Shown here: positions 60,205 to 64,000 of the stretch, in pieces
How the letters are laid out: each line of letters begins with the position of its first letter
How positions within the stretch are numbered: the stretch's first letter is position 1
Source of the DNA: Rhodopseudomonas telluris
GTDB taxonomy: Bacteria > Pseudomonadota > Alphaproteobacteria > Rhizobiales > Xanthobacteraceae
Reading direction: 5' to 3'
Assembly: GCF_042432815.1 (NCBI RefSeq)
Contig: NZ_JBHLWM010000001.1
Coordinates: 558,001 to 622,000, forward strand
Length of the DNA stretch: 64,000 bases
The notes under the pieces: model-generated
Told to the model about the DNA's origin: nothing
Databases searched by the model: none
Seen by the model: the letters and a program-made list of their open reading frames with translations, nothing else
Program-made: the position numbers and the translations under genes

Positions 60205-63200
60205 ATGGCCAAAGCCGCTTCCAAGACCAAGAAGACAGTTGCGAAATCCAAGTCTTCTCCGAAGTCTTCTGCTCCGAAGTCCGTCGCCAAGGCTCCGGCC
60301 GCGCGCGGCAAGGCCGCGGCGAGCGCCCGCAAGCCGGCGGTGAAGACGCCGCCGAAGCCGGCCGCGAAGGCCGCCAAGGCCGTCAGCAAGGCGCTGAGCA
60401 AGCCGGCGAGCCAGCCGGCCGCAAAACCTGCGGCCAAGAGCGTTGCCCGCGGCAAGCCGGCGGCGAAGCCCGCCGCCGGAAAGGCCGCCGTCAAGTCCGT
60501 CAGCAAGGCGCCGGTTGCGGCGAGCGCGCCGAAGGCCGGCAAGTGGGTTTATACGTTCGGTGACGGCAAGGCCGACGGCAAGTCGAGCATGCGCGACCTG
60601 CTCGGCGGCAAGGGCGCCAACCTCGCCGAGATGGCCAATCTCGGTCTGCCGGTGCCGCCCGGCTTCACGATTCCGACCTCGGTCTGCACCTATTTCTACG
60701 CCAACGGCAAAACCTATCCGAAGGAGCTGAAGAGCCAGGTCGAGCGCGCGCTCGAGCAGGTCGGCAAGATCACCGGCAAGCGCTTCGGCGACGCCGCCAA
60801 TCCGCTGCTGGTGTCGGTCCGCTCCGGCGCCCGCGCGTCGATGCCGGGCATGATGGACACCGTGCTCAATCTCGGCCTCAACGACGAGACCGTCGAGGCG
60901 CTGGCGAACAAGTCCGGCGACCGCCGCTTCGCCTATGACAGCTATCGCCGCTTCATCACCATGTACTCCGACGTGGTGCTCGGCCTCGATCACCATCACT
61001 TCGAAGAAATCCTCGACAGCTACAAGGACGCCAAGGGCTACACGCTCGACACCGATCTCGATGCGGACGATTGGGTTCAGCTCGTCGGCCAGTACAAGGA
61101 AGCGGTGGCGCGCGAGATCGGCCAGGACTTCCCGCAGGATCCGAACGACCAGCTGTGGGGCGCGATCGGCGCGGTGTTCTCGTCGTGGATGAACGCCCGC
61201 GCGGTGACCTATCGGCGCCTGCACGATATCCCCGAGTCCTGGGGCACCGCCGTCAACGTCCAGGCGATGGTGTTCGGCAACATGGGTGAGACCTCGGCGA
61301 CCGGCGTCGCCTTCACCCGCAATCCGTCGACCGGCGAGAGCCGGCTGTACGGCGAATTCCTCATCAACGCCCAGGGCGAGGACGTCGTCGCCGGCATCCG
61401 CACCCCGCAGGACATCACCGAGCATGCCCGCCTCGAATCCGGCTCCGACAAGCCGTCGATGGAAGTGGCGATGCCGGACGCGTTCCAGGAGCTGACGCGG
61501 ATCTACACGCTGCTCGAGAAGCACTACCGTGACATGCAGGACATGGAGTTTACGGTCGAGCAGGGCAAGCTGTGGATGCTGCAGACCCGCGGCGGCAAGC
61601 GCACCGCCAAGGCGGCGCTGCGCATCGCGGTCGAGCTCGCGCATGAAGGCCTGATCAGCAAGCAGGACGCGGTGGCCCGGATCGAGCCCGGTTCGCTCGA
61701 CCAGCTGCTGCACCCGACCATCGATCCGCACGCCAAGCGCGACGTCATCGCCACCGGCCTGCCGGCCTCGCCGGGCGCCGCCTCGGGCGAGATCGTGTTC
61801 TCGTCGGACGAGGCTGCCAAGCTGCAGGCCGACGGCCGTAAAGTCATCCTGGTCCGCATCGAGACCAGCCCCGAAGACATCCACGGCATGCACGCCTCGG
61901 AAGGCATCCTCACCACCCGCGGCGGCATGACCTCGCACGCCGCCGTGGTGGCGCGCGGCATGGGCAAGCCCTGCGTGTCGGGCTGCGGCTCGATCCGCGT
62001 CGATTACGGCCGCGGCACGATGACGGTCGGCAATCGCACCTTCAAGACCGGCGACGTCATCACCATCGACGGCGCGATCGGCCAGGTGCTGGCCGGCCGC
62101 ATGCCGATGATCGAGCCCGAGCTGTCGGGCGACTTCAACACGCTGATGGGCTGGGCCGATCAGGTCCGCAAGCTCAAGGTCCGCGTCAACGCCGACACCC
62201 CGGTCGACGCCCGCACCGCGATCAAGTTCGGCGCCGAAGGCATCGGTCTGTGCCGCACCGAGCACATGTTCTTCGAAGAGACCCGCATCCGCACCGTGCG
62301 CGAGATGATCCTCGCCGAAGACGAGCAGGCCCGCCGCGCCGCGCTCGCCAAGCTGCTGCCGATGCAGCGCGCCGACTTCGTCGAGCTGTTCGAGATCATG
62401 AAGGGCCTGCCGGTCACGATCCGTCTGCTCGATCCGCCGCTGCACGAGTTCCTGCCGCACAGCCACGCCGAGATCGAGGAAGTCGCCCGCGCGATGAACG
62501 CCGATCCGCGCCGGCTGGCCGACCGCGCCCGCGACCTCGCCGAGTTCAACCCGATGCTCGGCTTCCGCGGCTGCCGTCTGGCGATCGCCTATCCGGAGAT
62601 CGCCGAAATGCAGGCCCGCGCGATCTTCGAGGCCGCGGTCGAGGCCGAGAAGCGCACCGGCGAGCAGGTCGGTCTGGAAGTGATGGTGCCGCTGATCGCG
62701 ACCCGCGCCGAGTTCGATCTGGTCAAGGCCCGCATCGACGCCACCGCGCATGCGGTGAATCGCGAGACCGGCGCCAAGCTGAAATATCAGGTCGGCACCA
62801 TGATCGAGCTGCCGCGCGCCTGCCTGATGGCCGGCGACGTCGCCGAGAGCGCCGAGTTCTTCTCGTTCGGCACCAACGACCTGACCCAGACCACCTTCGG
62901 CATCAGCCGCGACGACGCCGCCAGCTTCCTCGGCACCTATATCGAGAAGGGCATCTTCGCGGTCGATCCGTTCGTCTCGGTGGACCGCGACGGCGTCGGC
63001 GAACTGGTCAAGATCGGCGTCGAGCGCGGCCGCAAGACCCGCCCGGACCTCAAGCTCGGCATCTGCGGCGAACACGGCGGCGATCCGGCGTCGGTGGCGT
63101 TCTGCCACGAAGTCGGCCTCAACTACGTGTCCTGCTCGCCCTACCGCGTGCCGATCGCGCGGCTGGCCGCCGCCCAGGCCGCGCTCGGCAAGGCGATCGC

Positions 63201-63213
63201 CAGCCAGGCGTAA
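60205..63213 (+). CDS. ppdK: Pyruvate, phosphate dikinase with Lys/Ala-rich N-terminal tail
   Basis: 1002 residues. The enzyme proper begins near residue 113 (KWVYTFGDGKADGKSSMRDLLGGKGANLAEM) and is full length. It has an ATP-grasp domain, a central phosphohistidine domain with His578 in TTRGGMTSHAAVVARG, and a C-terminal PEP/pyruvate barrel ending ICGEHGGDPASVAFCHEVGLNYVSCSP. It interconverts pyruvate, ATP and Pi with PEP, AMP and PPi. The first 112 residues are a low-complexity basic tail rich in Lys, Ala and Pro, absent from most dikinases. It is a single gene followed by repeats. Confidence 0.95.
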   Translation: MAKAASKTKKTVAKSKSSPKSSAPKSVAKAPAARGKAAASARKPAVKTPPKPAAKAAKAVSKALSKPASQPAAKPAAKSVARGKPAAKPAAGKAAVKSVSKAPVAASAPKAGKWVYTFGDGKADGKSSMRDLLGGKGANLAEMANLGLPVPPGFTIPTSVCTYFYANGKTYPKELKSQVERALEQVGKITGKRFGDAANPLLVSVRSGARASMPGMMDTVLNLGLNDETVEALANKSGDRRFAYDSYRRFITMYSDVVLGLDHHHFEEILDSYKDAKGYTLDTDLDADDWVQLVGQYKEAVAREIGQDFPQDPNDQLWGAIGAVFSSWMNARAVTYRRLHDIPESWGTAVNVQAMVFGNMGETSATGVAFTRNPSTGESRLYGEFLINAQGEDVVAGIRTPQDITEHARLESGSDKPSMEVAMPDAFQELTRIYTLLEKHYRDMQDMEFTVEQGKLWMLQTRGGKRTAKAALRIAVELAHEGLISKQDAVARIEPGSLDQLLHPTIDPHAKRDVIATGLPASPGAASGEIVFSSDEAAKLQADGRKVILVRIETSPEDIHGMHASEGILTTRGGMTSHAAVVARGMGKPCVSGCGSIRVDYGRGTMTVGNRTFKTGDVITIDGAIGQVLAGRMPMIEPELSGDFNTLMGWADQVRKLKVRVNADTPVDARTAIKFGAEGIGLCRTEHMFFEETRIRTVREMILAEDEQARRAALAKLLPMQRADFVELFEIMKGLPVTIRLLDPPLHEFLPHSHAEIEEVARAMNADPRRLADRARDLAEFNPMLGFRGCRLAIAYPEIAEMQARAIFEAAVEAEKRTGEQVGLEVMVPLIATRAEFDLVKARIDATAHAVNRETGAKLKYQVGTMIELPRACLMAGDVAESAEFFSFGTNDLTQTTFGISRDDAASFLGTYIEKGIFAVDPFVSVDRDGVGELVKIGVERGRKTRPDLKLGICGEHGGDPASVAFCHEVGLNYVSCSPYRVPIARLAAAQAALGKAIASQA

Positions 63214-63287
63214 GCTGCGGCTGCGATACTCGAGCGTCGCGCGTGCGCGCTGCGCTGTTGCGCGGCGCCAACCCCAACACCAACCGT

Positions 63288-63530
63288 CGTCACCCGCGAA
63301 TGCGGGTGACCCAGTATTGCAGGGCGCCCGTTGTGAGCAACGAGCGCCCCGGAATACTGGGTCGCCCGGACAAGCCGGGCGATGACTGGAGAGGGGCGGG
63401 GACCTCCCGCGAGTCCTCTCACTCTCTGGCTATGCACGGGCCTCTCCCCGTCATTGCGAGGAGCGCAGCGACGAAGCAATCCAGCTCCGGTGCGTGGCCT
63501 TGGATTGCTTCGCTGCGCTCGCAAGGACGG
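63288..63530. repeat. Two intergenic repeat units downstream of ppdK
   Basis: CGTCACCCGCGAATGCGGGT to GACAAGCCGGGCGATGAC (63288-63386), then GTCATTGCGAGGAGCGCAGC to CTGCGCTCGCAAGGACGG (63450-63530), the family of 11579-11660. The 442-bp gap up to 63656 holds these repeats and the promoter of the last gene; no other gene is seen. Confidence 0.8.
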
Positions 63531-63655
63531 GGAGAGGCGGTGCTCGCTGCGGTGAGGGGGAGCCGGCGCTCGCTCCGAGCGATCGGCGGAAAGGCGCATT
63601 CCTCCGGTCCGCCCCGGATCTTCCGCAGCGCCGCGAAATATGCGAACCTGCGGCC

Positions 63656-64000
63656 GTGACCCTGTTCCTCGCCATACGCCGGCTGCTCGCGGCCGTGATG
63701 GTCGCCGGCCTCGTGCTGGCGCCGCTGGCACGTCCTGCGACGGCCGGGACGCCGTCTGCTGTGACGATCGCGATGCACGGCACGTCCGCGCACGCTACGT
63801 CCGCCGAAGATGTGGCCATGTCGGGCATGGCGGACCACGCGATGGCCGGTCACCAGGACGCCACCGCGACGATGGACGAGATGTCCGCCAGCTCTGACGA
63901 GATGGTCGCGATGCCGTGCTGTCCTTCGGAGGCCCCGAAGGCACCGGTCGATTGCGGCAAGTGCCTGGCGATGGCCGGATGCTCGGCCGGCTTCCTCTCC
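63656..64000 (+). CDS. Exported Met/His/Cys-rich protein (3' truncated), possible copper-related
   Basis: The frame from GTG 63656 stays open to the window end (115 codons). A signal peptide (about 1-30, RRLLAAVMVAGLVLAPLARPATA) is followed by a Met/His-rich stretch (MHGTSAHATS, MSGMADHAMAGH) and then a cysteine cluster MPCCPSE and DCGKCLAMAGC. Such short exported proteins are often next to copper-handling genes, so metal binding is plausible. The end and downstream neighbours are not visible. The start could be later, for example ATG 63698. Confidence 0.6.
   Translation, partial: MTLFLAIRRLLAAVMVAGLVLAPLARPATAGTPSAVTIAMHGTSAHATSAEDVAMSGMADHAMAGHQDATATMDEMSASSDEMVAMPCCPSEAPKAPVDCGKCLAMAGCSAGFLS

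Noticed and set aside
60100..63108. 1002-residue open frame on the - strand opposite ppdK
   Set aside because: Ppdk is unmistakable on the + strand. The antisense frame is low-complexity Arg/Asp/His-rich with no ribosome site.

Overview
The window is a GC-rich chromosomal segment of an alphaproteobacterium. Gene content points to Rhodopseudomonas palustris or a close relative in the Bradyrhizobium/Nitrobacter group. The evidence is a HupR/HupT-type hydrogenase regulatory pair, protocatechuate 4,5-dioxygenase (LigAB) beside a cytochrome P450, a molybdenum/nitrogenase-associated cluster, CcrM, and dense intergenic palindromic repeats of the kind found in that group. This assignment rests on recognition, not a search. 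No rRNA, tRNA, transposase, integrase or CRISPR array was seen.

Layout. 1-2.3 kb: 3' part of a sigma-54 activator and its histidine kinase. 2.5-6.1 kb: alpha/beta hydrolase, an ArsR repressor with a persulfide-sensor cysteine pair, then a molybdenum cluster (NifO-like, DUF2478, ModD) around a ModE-type palindrome. 6.3-11.6 kb: acyl-CoA synthetase, NUDIX hydrolase, LigAB and P450, suggesting aromatic-acid catabolism. 11.7-15.7 kb: small membrane protein, alkylsulfatase, secreted YxxxD-repeat protein, Rsm22-like protein. 15.9-26.7 kb: smc, dsbA-like, DUF721 and mutY, a usual alphaproteobacterial neighbourhood, interrupted between smc and dsbA by about 4.5 kb of accessory DNA. That island holds a HEPN nuclease plus DUF262 operon, an orphan HigA, a DUF4160/DUF2442 pair and a promoter-led structured non-coding region.

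26.8-43.4 kb: a two-gene PAS/MCP energy-taxis pair resembling CetB/CetA, ccrM with two GANTC sites at its start, a zinc metallopeptidase, GIY-YIG protein, moaB, a CoA-transferase pair, a MarR-GNAT fusion, a glycosyltransferase, a radical SAM protein behind a perfect alphaproteobacterial LexA box, rnhB, a membrane glycosyltransferase, a TonB receptor and a uracil-DNA glycosylase. 43.6-64 kb: ETF-quinone oxidoreductase, TPR protein, ispE, polyprenyl diphosphate synthase, an RNA/protein methyltransferase, an S49 peptidase, glyQ and glyS separated by a DUF559 nuclease gene inside an inverted repeat, an MgtC-like transporter, DUF3096, ppdK with a histone-like tail, and the start of a Cys/Met/His-rich secreted protein.

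Most genes are housekeeping or catabolic and ordinary. The points most worth a second look are the DUF262-HEPN island with its RNA-like element, the DUF559 gene packaged in repeat arms that also occur empty beside smc, the LexA-box radical SAM gene, the Mo-box cluster, and the CetB/CetA-like pair.
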